From CBDAKK01 sp965196605 (GTDB lineage: Bacteria; Spirochaetota; Spirochaetia; WTKD01; G963693115), in the NCBI GenBank assembly GCA_965196605.1, contig CBDAKK010000008.1:744001-808000 (forward strand): a stretch of 64,000 nt of DNA, written 5' to 3'. The notes below the pieces were generated by a model. It had not been told where the DNA came from and made no database searches. It saw only the letters and a list, made by a program, of their open reading frames with translations. Positions 1 to 9,273 of this stretch are shown here, one piece after another. A program made the translations under genes and the position numbers. Positions within the stretch are counted from its first letter, which is position 1, and each line of letters begins with the position of its first letter.

Positions 1-673
1 AATGGGTGAAAAACCATTGCCGTACTACAACCACGGTAACGACTCAGGCTGGGACAATGCCACGGTTTTTGAGCAAGGCTGCCCCGTCATTGCCCCCGAC
101 CTCACAAGCTACCTAGTGCTCAATTGTGATGCTCTTGCAAGCATTGCCTTGCGCCTAAACAAAGAGGCTGAGGCGCGCGTGTGGAATGAAAAAGCGCAAA
201 GCTTGTTGAAGACCTTGCTTGCGTATTTGCATGACGGGCAGCAGTTTTATACGCGCCTGTATGAAGATGAAAAACGCGTGGAAAGCAAGTCGCTTATAAA
301 CCTTATGCCCATTCTCATGGGGGAGCTGCTGCCGAGTGCTGTGCTTGAGCCCTTGGTAGGAGACTTACGTTCAGCGGAGTATTTGAGCGACTGTGGTTTT
401 GCCACTGAGGCGCTTAGCAGCGACTTGTACGCAGCAAGGGGGTATTGGCGCGGCCCCGTGTGGCCTATGACCACCATGCTTATTGTGGATGGGCTGCGGC
501 GAAGCGGAAAGTGCGAGCTTGCCCAAAGCGCAGCGCGGCGTTTTGTGCGCCTTGTGGAACGCAGCGGCATGGCTGAAAATTTTGATGCACAAACGGGAGC
601 GGCTTTGGAGGACTTGGCATTTACCTGCACGGCAAGCGTCTACCTCTTGCTCTTAGATTATTTATATTCATAA
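1..673 (+). CDS. GH63/MGH1-like glycosidase, C-terminal fragment
   Basis: The frame is open to the left edge, so this is the C-terminal part (about 223 residues) of a longer protein. It carries NHGNDSGWDNAT near the left edge and RGPVWP about 150 residues in. Both are typical of the (alpha/alpha)6-barrel glycosidases of the GH63/MGH1-like group (YgjK, mannosylglycerate hydrolase, glucosidase I relatives). The Asp in GWDNA is the usual candidate catalytic acid. The substrate cannot be told from this end. No export signal can be assessed. It lies 33 bp upstream of the beta-galactosidase on the same strand, so the two probably form a glycan-degradation operon. Family assignment is fairly safe; specificity is unknown. 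Confidence 0.75.
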   Translation, partial: MGEKPLPYYNHGNDSGWDNATVFEQGCPVIAPDLTSYLVLNCDALASIALRLNKEAEARVWNEKAQSLLKTLLAYLHDGQQFYTRLYEDEKRVESKSLINLMPILMGELLPSAVLEPLVGDLRSAEYLSDCGFATEALSSDLYAARGYWRGPVWPMTTMLIVDGLRRSGKCELAQSAARRFVRLVERSGMAENFDAQTGAALEDLAFTCTASVYLLLLDYLYS

Positions 674-706
674 ATTTATTTACATTCATAAATGTACGGA
701 GGATGT

Positions 707-3700
707 ATGAAACACTATTGGGAAAACCACAAGCTTACGCATGAAAACAGATTAGAGCCACATGCCTATTTTTTTGCATACCGCGACCAAGAAACGCCTT
801 TGAGCTTTGAGCGCGAAAAGTCCTATTGCTTTCAAAGCCTCAGTGGTACATGGCGTGCTGCCTTTTTTAAAAACCCGCGCTACATAGACAAAGCGCTTTA
901 TGCGCAGCTTGACACCTCAGGTTGGGACAGCGTGATGGTCCCTTGCTCACTGGAATTGCAGGGCCATGGAAGCCCGCATTATACAGACGAGAGTCTGCCC
1001 TTTCCGCTGTACAAAGACGAGGTGCCTTTTGATAACCCAAGCGCGCTCTATGTCCGCACCTTCACCATTGAGGCACTTGAAGATGCCCAGTACCTCCTGC
1101 GCTTTGACGGCGTGGAAACGGTGTACACGGTGCACCTAAACGGCGCGTATGTTGGAATGAGTAAGGGCTCTCGCCTTGCTGCGGAGTTTGATATTACGCC
1201 GCATATTCGCAAGGGTGAAAACACCATAGCGGTGACGGTTTCTAAATGGGCGGACTCTACGTACGTGGAAGACCAAGACATGTGGTGGCTCAGCGGCATA
1301 TTTCGAGACGTGTATGTGTACGCCAGAAAAAAAGTATGCTTAGAAGATTTTCAAGTGCGCACGCTGCTTAATGAAGACATGCAGCATGCACGGCTTGAGA
1401 TTGACACGCAATGGGCAAATGCCACGCATATGAAAAACTTTCGCATTGCATATCAGCTTTGTGACGCGCAAGGTGAAAGCCTTTTTGAAACGCATGAGAG
1501 CATGAGCATAAGCGCACGCACTCGTAACTCCGTTGTAGCAAACCTTGCAAGCCCGCAGCTGTGGAGTTCTGAAACGCCGTATTTGTATACCCTGCTTATA
1601 AGGCTCTACGACCAAGAGGGCGCGCTTGTGAGTTGTGTGCCCCACAAGGTTGGAATACGCGAACTACGCATAGAAGACGGCGTTTTGTATTTGAACGGGC
1701 AGTACTTTGAAATGCACGGCGTTAATAGGCATGACCACGACCCCGAAACGGGACGCGCGGTGAGTGTGGCGCGTATGCGCAGAGACTTGCAACTCATGAA
1801 GGCGCACAACATCAATGCAGTGCGAACCTCACATTACCCCAACGACCCGCGTTTTTACGAACTGTGTGACGAGCTGGGGCTCTACGTTGTAGCAGAAACC
1901 GACGTAGAGACGCATTGCTTTGATATTGTGGGGGAGATACACAGAATTACCGATGACCCCTCGTGGGAGCATGTCTTTGTAGAGCGCATTGTGCGGCATG
2001 TACGCGCCCAGTACAACCACCCTTGCATTCTTCTTTGGTCCTTGGGCAACGAGTCGGGCTACGGCTGCAATATTAAGGCCGCGTATAAGGCGTGTAAAAG
2101 CGCAGACCCTACGCGCTTTGTGCATTATGAGCAGGATGCAAAAGCCGAAGTGGTGGATGTGATAAGCACCATGTATACAGACGTGCAGGCCTTTGATGCG
2201 ATTATGCAAGTTTCACCGCATAAGCCACGCATTATATGCGAGTACGCCCACGCCATGGGCAACGGGCCGGGCGGACTTTTGGAGTATCAAGCAGTGTTTG
2301 AAAAATACAAAGAGATACAAGGGCACTTTGTGTGGGAGTGGTGCGACCATGGCATTAAGGCTTGCAGTGATGCGGGAGAGGTTTATTACAAATATGGAGG
2401 GGACTTTTCGGATGTGCCGCACAACGGAAATTTTTGCATAGACGGATTGGTGTTTCCAAACCAAGAACCAAGCCCCGGGCTCTTGGAGTACAAGCAGGTC
2501 ATAGCCCCGGTGAAAATTTCCAAGCGTGGCGATGAAGCCTATGAACTGCGCAATAATTACTACTTTAGCAATACAAGCCACTGTAACATTATTGCGCTTG
2601 TGCTAGAAGATGGCGTAGAGGTGCACCGCGCGCATGTCCCCTGTCCCGTTGTCCCACCACAAGCAAAACAAGCATTTTCTGTGGACTTGTCTAGCATTGT
2701 TTTTGATGATGCGCGCGAGTACTTCATCAACTTTTACGTGCACCACAATGAAGAGACGCCGTATTGTAAAGCGGGTCATGAGATAGCGCGCGTACAATTT
2801 TTGCTGCGTGCGCTGCAAAATAAAACGCCGCGGACTACGCCACACGCTGACATACAGACTGCACCGCGCACAGAACGCAATGCACAAAAACTTACAACTA
2901 CACGCACCCATGCACGCTACACAGTAACCTGCGGCGAGGTTTCCGTATGCTTTGATTGCATTTCTGGTGCGCTGCTTGAAATTTCACGCAATGGTAGTAA
3001 CTACCTTACGCACCCGCCGCGGCTTAGCTTTGCGCGCGCGGTTATCGACAATCATGAAAAAACCGATAAGGAGATATGGCGCAAATACAATCTTATGCTC
3101 TCTCAAGAACATAGTAAGTCCGTTGTGTTCTCCCCGTCTTCTGAGTGCCTTGTAGTTGATGTTGCGACCATAGTGGCGCCGCCCGCCTTTGATTTTGGCT
3201 TTGAGTGTTCTTACCACTACGAAGTGCATAGCAGTGGGTGTATTGACGTACGAGTGGCGGGGAAACCCTATGGCTCATTTGATTACATGCTGCCAAAAAT
3301 TGGCGTAAACATGGGCGTAAACCGCGCCTTTGAATATTTACGTTGGTATGGCAGGGGTCCCTTAGAGTCCTATGTTGACAGCACATGCGCAAACCTCATA
3401 GGTGCGTATAGCGCGCGCGTGGAAGAGCTTTTTATTCCGTATGTCTACCCGCAAGAAAGCGCGTGTTTAAGCGAGGTGCGGAGTTTTTCTTTGTCTGACG
3501 CGGCAGGGCGTGGTTTTGCTGTGCAGAACGAAACGCCATTGTCGGTGAGCGCGGCTCACTACTCGGTTGACACTATTACTCAGGCGCGGCATACGCATGA
3601 ACTACACAAGGATGATTATATAAGCCTGAGCGTGGATTACGCGCTCACGGGATTGGGCAGCGCTAGCTGCGGGCCGCTGGTACTTCCGCAACACAGGGTG

Positions 3701-3763
3701 CGCTTTGAGCCTTTTGAATACGCCTTTAGCATTGAGCCCAAAATAAGTACGGAGTTTAAATAG
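707..3763 (+). CDS. lacZ: beta-galactosidase, GH2 (LacZ type)
   Basis: This 1018-residue protein has the length and order of LacZ: sugar-binding jelly roll, immunoglobulin-like domain, TIM barrel, second immunoglobulin-like domain and C-terminal small-chain domain. It would hydrolyse terminal beta-galactosides such as lactose in the cytoplasm, as no signal peptide is seen. GVNRHDHDPETG and the VRTSHYPNDPRFYELCDELG region mark the barrel. The acid/base Glu is E449 in LWSLGNESGYG and the nucleophile is E512 in ICEYAHAMGNGPGG. I chose the ATG at 707 because GGAGG lies at 698-702; an in-frame ATG at 692 would put this Shine-Dalgarno inside the gene. It follows another glycosidase closely. Confidence 0.95.
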   Translation: MKHYWENHKLTHENRLEPHAYFFAYRDQETPLSFEREKSYCFQSLSGTWRAAFFKNPRYIDKALYAQLDTSGWDSVMVPCSLELQGHGSPHYTDESLPFPLYKDEVPFDNPSALYVRTFTIEALEDAQYLLRFDGVETVYTVHLNGAYVGMSKGSRLAAEFDITPHIRKGENTIAVTVSKWADSTYVEDQDMWWLSGIFRDVYVYARKKVCLEDFQVRTLLNEDMQHARLEIDTQWANATHMKNFRIAYQLCDAQGESLFETHESMSISARTRNSVVANLASPQLWSSETPYLYTLLIRLYDQEGALVSCVPHKVGIRELRIEDGVLYLNGQYFEMHGVNRHDHDPETGRAVSVARMRRDLQLMKAHNINAVRTSHYPNDPRFYELCDELGLYVVAETDVETHCFDIVGEIHRITDDPSWEHVFVERIVRHVRAQYNHPCILLWSLGNESGYGCNIKAAYKACKSADPTRFVHYEQDAKAEVVDVISTMYTDVQAFDAIMQVSPHKPRIICEYAHAMGNGPGGLLEYQAVFEKYKEIQGHFVWEWCDHGIKACSDAGEVYYKYGGDFSDVPHNGNFCIDGLVFPNQEPSPGLLEYKQVIAPVKISKRGDEAYELRNNYYFSNTSHCNIIALVLEDGVEVHRAHVPCPVVPPQAKQAFSVDLSSIVFDDAREYFINFYVHHNEETPYCKAGHEIARVQFLLRALQNKTPRTTPHADIQTAPRTERNAQKLTTTRTHARYTVTCGEVSVCFDCISGALLEISRNGSNYLTHPPRLSFARAVIDNHEKTDKEIWRKYNLMLSQEHSKSVVFSPSSECLVVDVATIVAPPAFDFGFECSYHYEVHSSGCIDVRVAGKPYGSFDYMLPKIGVNMGVNRAFEYLRWYGRGPLESYVDSTCANLIGAYSARVEELFIPYVYPQESACLSEVRSFSLSDAAGRGFAVQNETPLSVSAAHYSVDTITQARHTHELHKDDYISLSVDYALTGLGSASCGPLVLPQHRVRFEPFEYAFSIEPKISTEFK

Positions 3764-3774
3764 TTATGGTAGCT

Positions 3775-3803
3775 TAATGTTAAAAAATTGTTTTTCAACA
3801 TTA
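3775..3803. terminator. AT-rich hairpin between convergent genes
   Basis: TAATGTT at 3775-3781 pairs with AACATTA at 3797-3803, and the inner A-run and T-run extend the stem around a TTG loop. It sits between the convergent lacZ and thiolase genes, where a bidirectional terminator is expected. There is no long T-tract after it, so the call is moderate. It also marks the left border of the AT-rich island. Confidence 0.45.
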
Positions 3804-3874
3804 GAAATTATCTTCTGTCTACAATTTCATTTTATTGTTTGACTTGCTATATTTTTTATAACTAGAAGAGTATT

Positions 3875-4993
3875 TTAAGATGCTTCTACCATGATAGCGG
3901 TTCCAATACCACCAGCAGATGCAATAGTTGCTATTCCTTGTCCTTGTGTTTTTTTTAATTCTTGAAATAAGCGAACCATTAATATGGTGCCAGAAGCGCC
4001 AATAGGGTGTCCTCGTGATAGCGCCCCTCCACTTACATTAGTTCTCGTAACAGGTAATTGACAAGTTTTTATACAAGCAATCGCTTGCGAAGCATACGCT
4101 TCCATTAATTCAATAGTCATGGTGTCTTTATGTATGCTTCTATTTTTGAAAATTTTTTGCAGTGCATAAACTGGAGCAATACCGGGGTATTGTGGATCTG
4201 AACCTATTGTGCAACTCTCAATTATGCGCATTGTATGATTTATTTTCAATGTGTTTCTTAATTCTTCTGACATTAAGAGCACAAATGCTGCACCATCAGC
4301 TGCATGTGCCGTATTTGCAGTAGTTATTGTTCCGCTTAATATTCTGGCATGGTTACAGATTTTTTTGGTTAAAACTTGGTTAAAAGGATCGTGTTTTGGA
4401 AACCCTTCAAGGGGATTAACAATTTCATCCATAAGTTGTTTCTGTGCTGCAAGCGCTTTCACATGGCTTGTAATAGCCCAGTCATCTTGTTCGTCTTTCG
4501 TGATACCATATTTTATAGCAAGTTGGTGTGCTGCTTCATGCATATTCGGATCTTGTTTTTTCCAAGGTGTAAAACGTGCCTGAGTTGAATATACTGGTTT
4601 TTCGTGGAATTTAGTTTTGAAGTAACGCTTGGGACGTAAGGAGTATGATTCTGTTCCACCAGCAATGACTACTTTTGCTTTTCCTGAAAGGATTAATGCT
4701 TCCGCTATCAAGATAGCATCAAGCCCACCTGCGCATTGAGCATCTATGCTAATTCCTGCAATGGTAATGGGTAATCCCGTAGCAAGGCTTACTACTCGCG
4801 CTGGATTACCGCCTGCACCTAAAGCATTAGAGACTATGATGTTATCAACCTCAGAAGGTTTTATATTGACTTGTTTCAAGCAAGCATGGATTGGCGGTAC
4901 TGCAAGCTGTTCAAAATTGATATCGCAGAATGCGCCGCCATATGGCACAACTGAACTCCGCGCGGCAGCGACAATAAGAGGGTTCGTTTTCAT
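3875..4993 (-). CDS. thiolase-family protein with altered active site (YhfS-like)
   Basis: The 372-residue product is a thiolase (acetyl-CoA acetyltransferase fold). The acyl-accepting Cys is C87 in DAQCAGGLDA and the C-terminal His is H329 in SRGHPIGASG. Two other catalytic positions differ from biosynthetic thiolases: the Asn of NEAF is Met (M297, LMEAYA), and the second Cys of CxGG is Ala (A358, ATIASAGG). It may therefore not be a normal acetoacetyl-CoA thiolase. It overlaps the acyl-CoA ligase gene by 4 bp (ATGA), so the two are translationally coupled, and bioY is divergent. The same trio is the biotin-regulated yhfU-yhfT-yhfS set of Bacillus subtilis, whose enzymatic role is unsettled. 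The gene is clearly AT-rich compared with lacZ. Confidence 0.85.
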   Translation of the reverse strand: MKTNPLIVAAARSSVVPYGGAFCDINFEQLAVPPIHACLKQVNIKPSEVDNIIVSNALGAGGNPARVVSLATGLPITIAGISIDAQCAGGLDAILIAEALILSGKAKVVIAGGTESYSLRPKRYFKTKFHEKPVYSTQARFTPWKKQDPNMHEAAHQLAIKYGITKDEQDDWAITSHVKALAAQKQLMDEIVNPLEGFPKHDPFNQVLTKKICNHARILSGTITTANTAHAADGAAFVLLMSEELRNTLKINHTMRIIESCTIGSDPQYPGIAPVYALQKIFKNRSIHKDTMTIELMEAYASQAIACIKTCQLPVTRTNVSGGALSRGHPIGASGTILMVRLFQELKKTQGQGIATIASAGGIGTAIMVEAS

Positions 4994-6255
4994 AGTATTA
5001 ATTTCTTAAGTGCTTGTCTGTCAGTTTTTCCCGATGGTAGATATGGCCAATCCTTCACATGTATAATTTTTTTTGGAGTTTTCAAAGCACCGTATTGCGA
5101 TCTTAATTTTTTTAGAATATCGATTTCTTGTTTTGTGCTTATTTTTTCTGAAGTTGCTATAACTAACTTATTTCCTTTACGAGCATCATAACAAGGCACA
5201 ATTGAGTATTCCATGTTTGTAATAAACATGGATATATTTTTTTCCATACTGTCGAGAAAAACATTTTCTCCGCCAATGGTAATCATTCTTCCGTGACGAC
5301 CTGTAAAAAATAAATTTCCCTCTTTATCTAAATAGCCTTTATCTCCAATAGTAAGAAAACCATTATGTCGTTTTGTGTTTTTATCTTCGCCCAAGATATA
5401 TCGTTCATAGAGCATGGGGCTTTTTATCCAAATAAAACCTTCTGTTCTGTTTTTGCATTGTATGCCATTATCATCCATAATTTTAATTTCTACTCCATCG
5501 CATGCCTTTCCAACTGATTTTACAGCATCTGCCGATGTTCTCATAGTTATATAGCTTGTTTCTGTTGAACCAAAAAACTCAATAATAGTTGCTTTAGGAA
5601 ATAGGGTATAAAAATCATTAATAGATTGAGTGGTGAATTTAGAACCTCCAATAAATACATATTGCATTGAGTGTATTGGTGTAATATCTTTCTTATAATC
5701 TGCCCACTTTAAAATTATATTTAGCTGTTCAGGAGTAAGGTAAGTAATTTCAGTAGCTTGATTTTTAAAAATTTTTAGTATTGTATTAGGCAAAAATTTT
5801 TTTATAATATTTGGAGTTTTGTTCCTGTCTAAAGACTCAAGGGCTGCATAGCTATGTAAAGAGTGAGACAATTTTCCGACAATCGTTACTTTAGCATCGA
5901 GATGATAGGGCACTTTTTTTCGTTGCATTATGAATGTTTGTTTCCACGATTCATAAGTACGTAGGGCCATCTTGGGAGTATCTGAAGTTCCTGATGTACA
6001 GCACAGAAGATGCGCCCCAATCGGAGTATCATTTGTTGATAGAGCGTATTTGTAAGGATAGAGTGTATCATCAGTATAATGAGGTAGTTTTTTTAAGTCA
6101 TCGTATTCTACAATGCCTGCAGTACGGTCTGTTTCAATTGCTTGCTTAAGCAACAAAAGAGTTGAAATATCGTTGTTGTTACATATTAATAATGTATGTT
6201 GTTTTTTGGTCATGATAAAAATCGCAATCTCATTATTGACAAGTAAAAATATCAT
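4990..6255 (-). CDS. AMP-forming acyl-CoA ligase (YhfT-like)
   Basis: This 421-residue protein belongs to the ANL adenylating superfamily. It has the P-loop-like CCTSGTSDTPK near residues 87-97, EFFGSTETS (A5 motif) near the middle, GDKGYLDKEGNLFFTGR (A7/A8 hinge) and the C-terminal LPSGKTDRQAL with the catalytic Lys. It would activate a carboxylic acid with ATP and load it on CoA. Pairing with a thiolase and BioY suggests a biotin-related acyl chain, as proposed for Bacillus yhfT, but this is inference. It is short for the family (often 450-550). The start is uncertain: ATG at 6255 or at 6213 (MTKKQH); neither has a good Shine-Dalgarno. Composition is very AT-rich. Confidence 0.82.
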   Translation of the reverse strand: MIFLLVNNEIAIFIMTKKQHTLLICNNNDISTLLLLKQAIETDRTAGIVEYDDLKKLPHYTDDTLYPYKYALSTNDTPIGAHLLCCTSGTSDTPKMALRTYESWKQTFIMQRKKVPYHLDAKVTIVGKLSHSLHSYAALESLDRNKTPNIIKKFLPNTILKIFKNQATEITYLTPEQLNIILKWADYKKDITPIHSMQYVFIGGSKFTTQSINDFYTLFPKATIIEFFGSTETSYITMRTSADAVKSVGKACDGVEIKIMDDNGIQCKNRTEGFIWIKSPMLYERYILGEDKNTKRHNGFLTIGDKGYLDKEGNLFFTGRHGRMITIGGENVFLDSMEKNISMFITNMEYSIVPCYDARKGNKLVIATSEKISTKQEIDILKKLRSQYGALKTPKKIIHVKDWPYLPSGKTDRQALKKLIL

Positions 6256-6355
6256 TGAATAAATTTAGCATTTATAGATATAAATAGAATTTTATTCTTT
6301 ATTTATTCATAGTATTACAATATATCAAAATTTTCTTTGTAAAATAGAAAATGTA

Positions 6356-6384
6356 TTGAATCGACTTGTGAGATATATTATAAT
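6356..6384 (+). promoter_or_regulatory. predicted promoter of bioY
   Basis: TTGAAT at 6356-6361 and TATAAT at 6379-6384 are separated by exactly 17 bp, giving a good vegetative-sigma promoter reading toward bioY with a leader of about 75 nt. I looked in 6256-6467 for the BirA operator palindrome (TTGTAAAC, about 15 bp, GTTTACAA) and did not find a convincing one. The rest of this AT-rich divergent gap shows no other feature. Confidence 0.55.
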
Positions 6385-6467
6385 TATTGTATTAAATTGA
6401 TTTTGCTATGAATTATTAGCTTTATTGTTATTTATTGTAAAATATTAAACTAAAATAGGAGTTTGCT

Positions 6468-7037
6468 ATGATTACTTTATCTTCATTTATTCAAATGAGG
6501 TCTGTGAGTTCTACAACTAAAAATATTATATTGTCTATTGTAGGTGCCGTGCTTATGGCTGTTTTTTCACAAATTGCATTCACGTTACCTTTTACTCCAG
6601 TGAGAATTACAGGCTTAACGTTTGCTGTACTCTGCGTTGGAATGGCGCTCGGTTCAAAATTTGGCGCTTTATCTGTTGTGACTTGGATAGGTGCTGGAGT
6701 AATTGGTATTCCAGTATTTTCATCTTTTCGACATGGGTTAGCGACATTGCTTGGTCCTAGTGGAGGCTATTTTTTTGGCAGTATTGTAGCGGCTTATTTT
6801 ATTGGGTTATTAGCGGAAAAGGGATGGGATAGATCCTTCTCAAAAGCGTTTGTAGCAATGATTATTGGTAATGTTATTTTATACATACCTGGACTTGTTC
6901 AATTAGGAATAGTATTAGGATGGGATAAACCGATTTTCACATTAGGACTTACACCTTTTATCATTGGAGATATTTTAAAGGCATTGCTAGCGGCTTCATT
7001 GTGGAAAGCCATGTGGGGGATAGTTGATAAACAATAG
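6468..7037 (+). CDS. bioY: biotin transporter substrate-binding protein BioY
   Basis: The 189-residue membrane protein is BioY, the substrate-specific (S) component of an ECF biotin transporter. It has about six hydrophobic segments, the first near residues 20-40, and family signatures such as TFAVLCVGMALG and GPSGGYFFGSI. It would capture biotin and work with an energy module (EcfT/A) encoded elsewhere, or possibly alone. The start is set by AGGAG at 6457-6461, 6 nt before the ATG. It is divergent from the acyl-CoA ligase/thiolase pair, a rearranged version of the co-directional yhfUTS operon. AT-rich composition links it to the same acquired island. Confidence 0.93.
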   Translation: MITLSSFIQMRSVSSTTKNIILSIVGAVLMAVFSQIAFTLPFTPVRITGLTFAVLCVGMALGSKFGALSVVTWIGAGVIGIPVFSSFRHGLATLLGPSGGYFFGSIVAAYFIGLLAEKGWDRSFSKAFVAMIIGNVILYIPGLVQLGIVLGWDKPIFTLGLTPFIIGDILKALLAASLWKAMWGIVDKQ

Positions 7038-7155
7038 TATTAGCCGCCATATCTTTTCAAAGATAATGCTTGATAAAAAATTGTATGCTAGCATTCTACA
7101 GTACGTGTCCTTAAGTTTTGTAGTATAAAAATAATAATTACTATACGATACTATC

Positions 7156-8304
7156 ATGGATAGTAAACAAAAAGAGTTATTGGAGAATTCTAAAACCCAT
7201 GGCGAAATAACGGGACAACCACGCGCTTGGCGTAGGACGCTTGAAGTCTTGCGTGAGAAAGAAGGTGACATAGATGCATTTATGCGCACAATAGCTGCAA
7301 AGGCGCAGTCGCTTGTGGTGTTGTTTGTGGGAGCGGGAACTTCAGAATTTATAGGCAATATAGCGTGTGAGTATTTTAGTTCAGTAAAGGCAACGCGTCA
7401 CCACGCGGGCGCGCTCACCTTGCGTTTTGAAAGCAATGCGACTACGGACATAGTGAGCGAAAGCCCTATATACGAAGAGCCGCTGCTGGTTGTTTCTTTT
7501 GCGCGTTCGGGCAGTAGCCCCGAAAGTGTTGCCGCCGTTGAAAAGCTTATGCAAAAAAATAAGTGCGTGTACAACCTCGTGCTTACGTGTAACCCCGAAG
7601 GGGCCTTGTCACAAAAGTACCGCACAAATGAAGAAGCATGCGTGGTTGAATTTCCACATGCGCATGACGAAGGCTTTGCTATGACTGCAAGCTTTACATC
7701 CATGCTGCTTGCTTCTTATTTTATTTTTTCAAACCCACAGGAGCGCGAGGTATTAGTGGAGCAGCTGGATGGAGTCATTGCTTTGAGCGAAGAGAGCATA
7801 AATAATGCCGCAATAGACGCGCTGCTAGAAAAGCCTTTTGATAGAATTGTATATCTCGGCACGGGCATGTTTTCTAAAATGGCACAAGAGGCAGCGCTGA
7901 AAATACTGGAACTTACCGCAGGAAAAATTGCGGCAGTGTACAATACGCCGCTTGGGTTTCGGCATGGACCCAAGTCTTTTGTAAATGAAAATACGCTTGT
8001 GATGTTTTTTGTATCATCAGACTTGTACAAGCAAAAGTACGACTGGGACTTACTACAAGAAATGATGAGTGACGACATAGGCAGCATAGAGGCCATTGTG
8101 CCAGAAAACTTTTCATACGAGTACAAACCATTTTTTAAGCTTTCGCAGGATCTTCCCGACCACCTTGCGGTGCTCCCCTACATTGCATGCGCCCAAATGC
8201 TCGCCTTGAAGCAATCAGCGTTCTTATATCTTACTCCCGACAACCCCTTTCCTACGGGCACGGTCAACCGCGTTGTCAAGGGCGTGAAAATTTACGAGGA
8301 GTAA
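7156..8304 (+). CDS. agaS: SIS-domain sugar-phosphate isomerase/deaminase, AgaS-like
   Basis: The 382-residue protein has two SIS (sugar isomerase) domains, roughly residues 45-190 and 215-360, with LFVGAGTSEF, SFARSGSSPESV and GFRHGPKSF. The C-terminal TPDNPFPTGTVNRVVKG is typical of AgaS, which deaminates or isomerises galactosamine-6-phosphate; related enzymes act on glucosamine-6-phosphate. It is the first gene of an operon with a sugar kinase and NagA, so together they fit the sequence: phosphorylate the N-acetylhexosamine, deacetylate, then deaminate/isomerise. No Shine-Dalgarno is visible before the ATG and the leader looks very short. A 10-bp palindrome ATGCTAGCAT at 7085-7094 lies upstream and could be an operator. 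Confidence 0.85.
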   Translation: MDSKQKELLENSKTHGEITGQPRAWRRTLEVLREKEGDIDAFMRTIAAKAQSLVVLFVGAGTSEFIGNIACEYFSSVKATRHHAGALTLRFESNATTDIVSESPIYEEPLLVVSFARSGSSPESVAAVEKLMQKNKCVYNLVLTCNPEGALSQKYRTNEEACVVEFPHAHDEGFAMTASFTSMLLASYFIFSNPQEREVLVEQLDGVIALSEESINNAAIDALLEKPFDRIVYLGTGMFSKMAQEAALKILELTAGKIAAVYNTPLGFRHGPKSFVNENTLVMFFVSSDLYKQKYDWDLLQEMMSDDIGSIEAIVPENFSYEYKPFFKLSQDLPDHLAVLPYIACAQMLALKQSAFLYLTPDNPFPTGTVNRVVKGVKIYEE

Positions 8305-8308
8305 CATC

Positions 8309-9262
8309 GTGAAGTTGTTTTTAGGCATAGACGGAGGCGGCACAAAAACTGAGTTTTTACTTGTTGATGAAAGCGGCGCGTTGTGTGCACGGGAGTGTTT
8401 GCAAAGCAGCTATTACATGCAGTGCGGCTTTGATGGAGTAAAAGCTATTTTGCAACAAGGGATGGCCGCCGTACTGCAAGGCGCGGGCGCATCTTTTGCA
8501 GAGCTTGGAGGCCTGTGTGCGGGGCTTGCTGCCTTTGGTGAGGTTGAGCAAGATGCACGTACCTTAGGCGCAATAGTTGAGGACGTAGCACAAGGCGTGC
8601 CACACCTTGTGGTGAACGATGTGGTTGTGGGATGGGCAGGCGCTTTAGGGCTGAAGTCGGGCATTAACATTGTAAGTGGCACGGGTTCCATAGCCTATGG
8701 CGCGGATGAACAGGACAATTCCATGCGTTGTGGTGGTTGGGGTCACCAAATAGGAGACGAAGGTTCTGCTTACTGGATAGGCAAAAATGCTATTCGTCAT
8801 TTTTCCTTGCAGTCTGATGGACGCGAAGAAAAAACGCTTCTCTACGAACGCATGAAAGCACACTTTGCCCTTGAGCGGGATTTTGATATTATAGATGTCT
8901 TTCATAAATTCAATAGGACGCAGCGCGCAAAAATAAGCGAGCTTGTGTGTGAGTTAGCGCGGGAGGGTGATGCAAGCGCGCTTTCCATGTTTGATGATGC
9001 GGCCTCAGAACTGGCGCGCATGGCACAAGCCATTGTGTGCGGCCTCTCATTTTCACAAAGCCCGATTTTAGTCTCTGGTACGGGCGGGGTATTTCGCTCC
9101 GGTGACTTGTTGTTGCGCCCCTTGTCTCAAGCGCTTTCTAGCATGGGTTGCGTTTTTGAAGCGCCCGTGCTGAGCCCCGCGCAAGGTGCAGCGCTCATGG
9201 CGGCGGTGCGCTTAGGTGCACATGAAGCTACACAGCTTGTGCCTCAGCTGCGCATCTTGTAG
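8309..9262 (+). CDS. BadF/BadG-type N-acetylhexosamine kinase
   Basis: This 317-residue ASKHA-fold kinase begins with FLGIDGGGTKTEF (phosphate 1 loop) and has NIVSGTGSIAYG and GGWGHQIGDEGSAYW, the BadF/BadG/NagK signatures. It would phosphorylate N-acetylglucosamine or a related N-acetylhexosamine in the cytoplasm. Start is GTG at 8309, 4 bp after the AgaS stop, with GAGGAG at 8296-8301 inside the upstream gene. Position between agaS and nagA supports amino-sugar use. The exact sugar (GlcNAc, GalNAc, MurNAc-derived) cannot be read from sequence. Confidence 0.85.
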   Translation: MKLFLGIDGGGTKTEFLLVDESGALCARECLQSSYYMQCGFDGVKAILQQGMAAVLQGAGASFAELGGLCAGLAAFGEVEQDARTLGAIVEDVAQGVPHLVVNDVVVGWAGALGLKSGINIVSGTGSIAYGADEQDNSMRCGGWGHQIGDEGSAYWIGKNAIRHFSLQSDGREEKTLLYERMKAHFALERDFDIIDVFHKFNRTQRAKISELVCELAREGDASALSMFDDAASELARMAQAIVCGLSFSQSPILVSGTGGVFRSGDLLLRPLSQALSSMGCVFEAPVLSPAQGAALMAAVRLGAHEATQLVPQLRIL

Positions 9263-9273
9263 GAGACTGTGCC

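Noticed and set aside
6256..6467. BirA operator before bioY
   Set aside because: I looked for the TTGTAAAC/GTTTACAA palindrome with about 15-bp spacing. Only single half-like sites such as TTGTAAAA occur without a partner.
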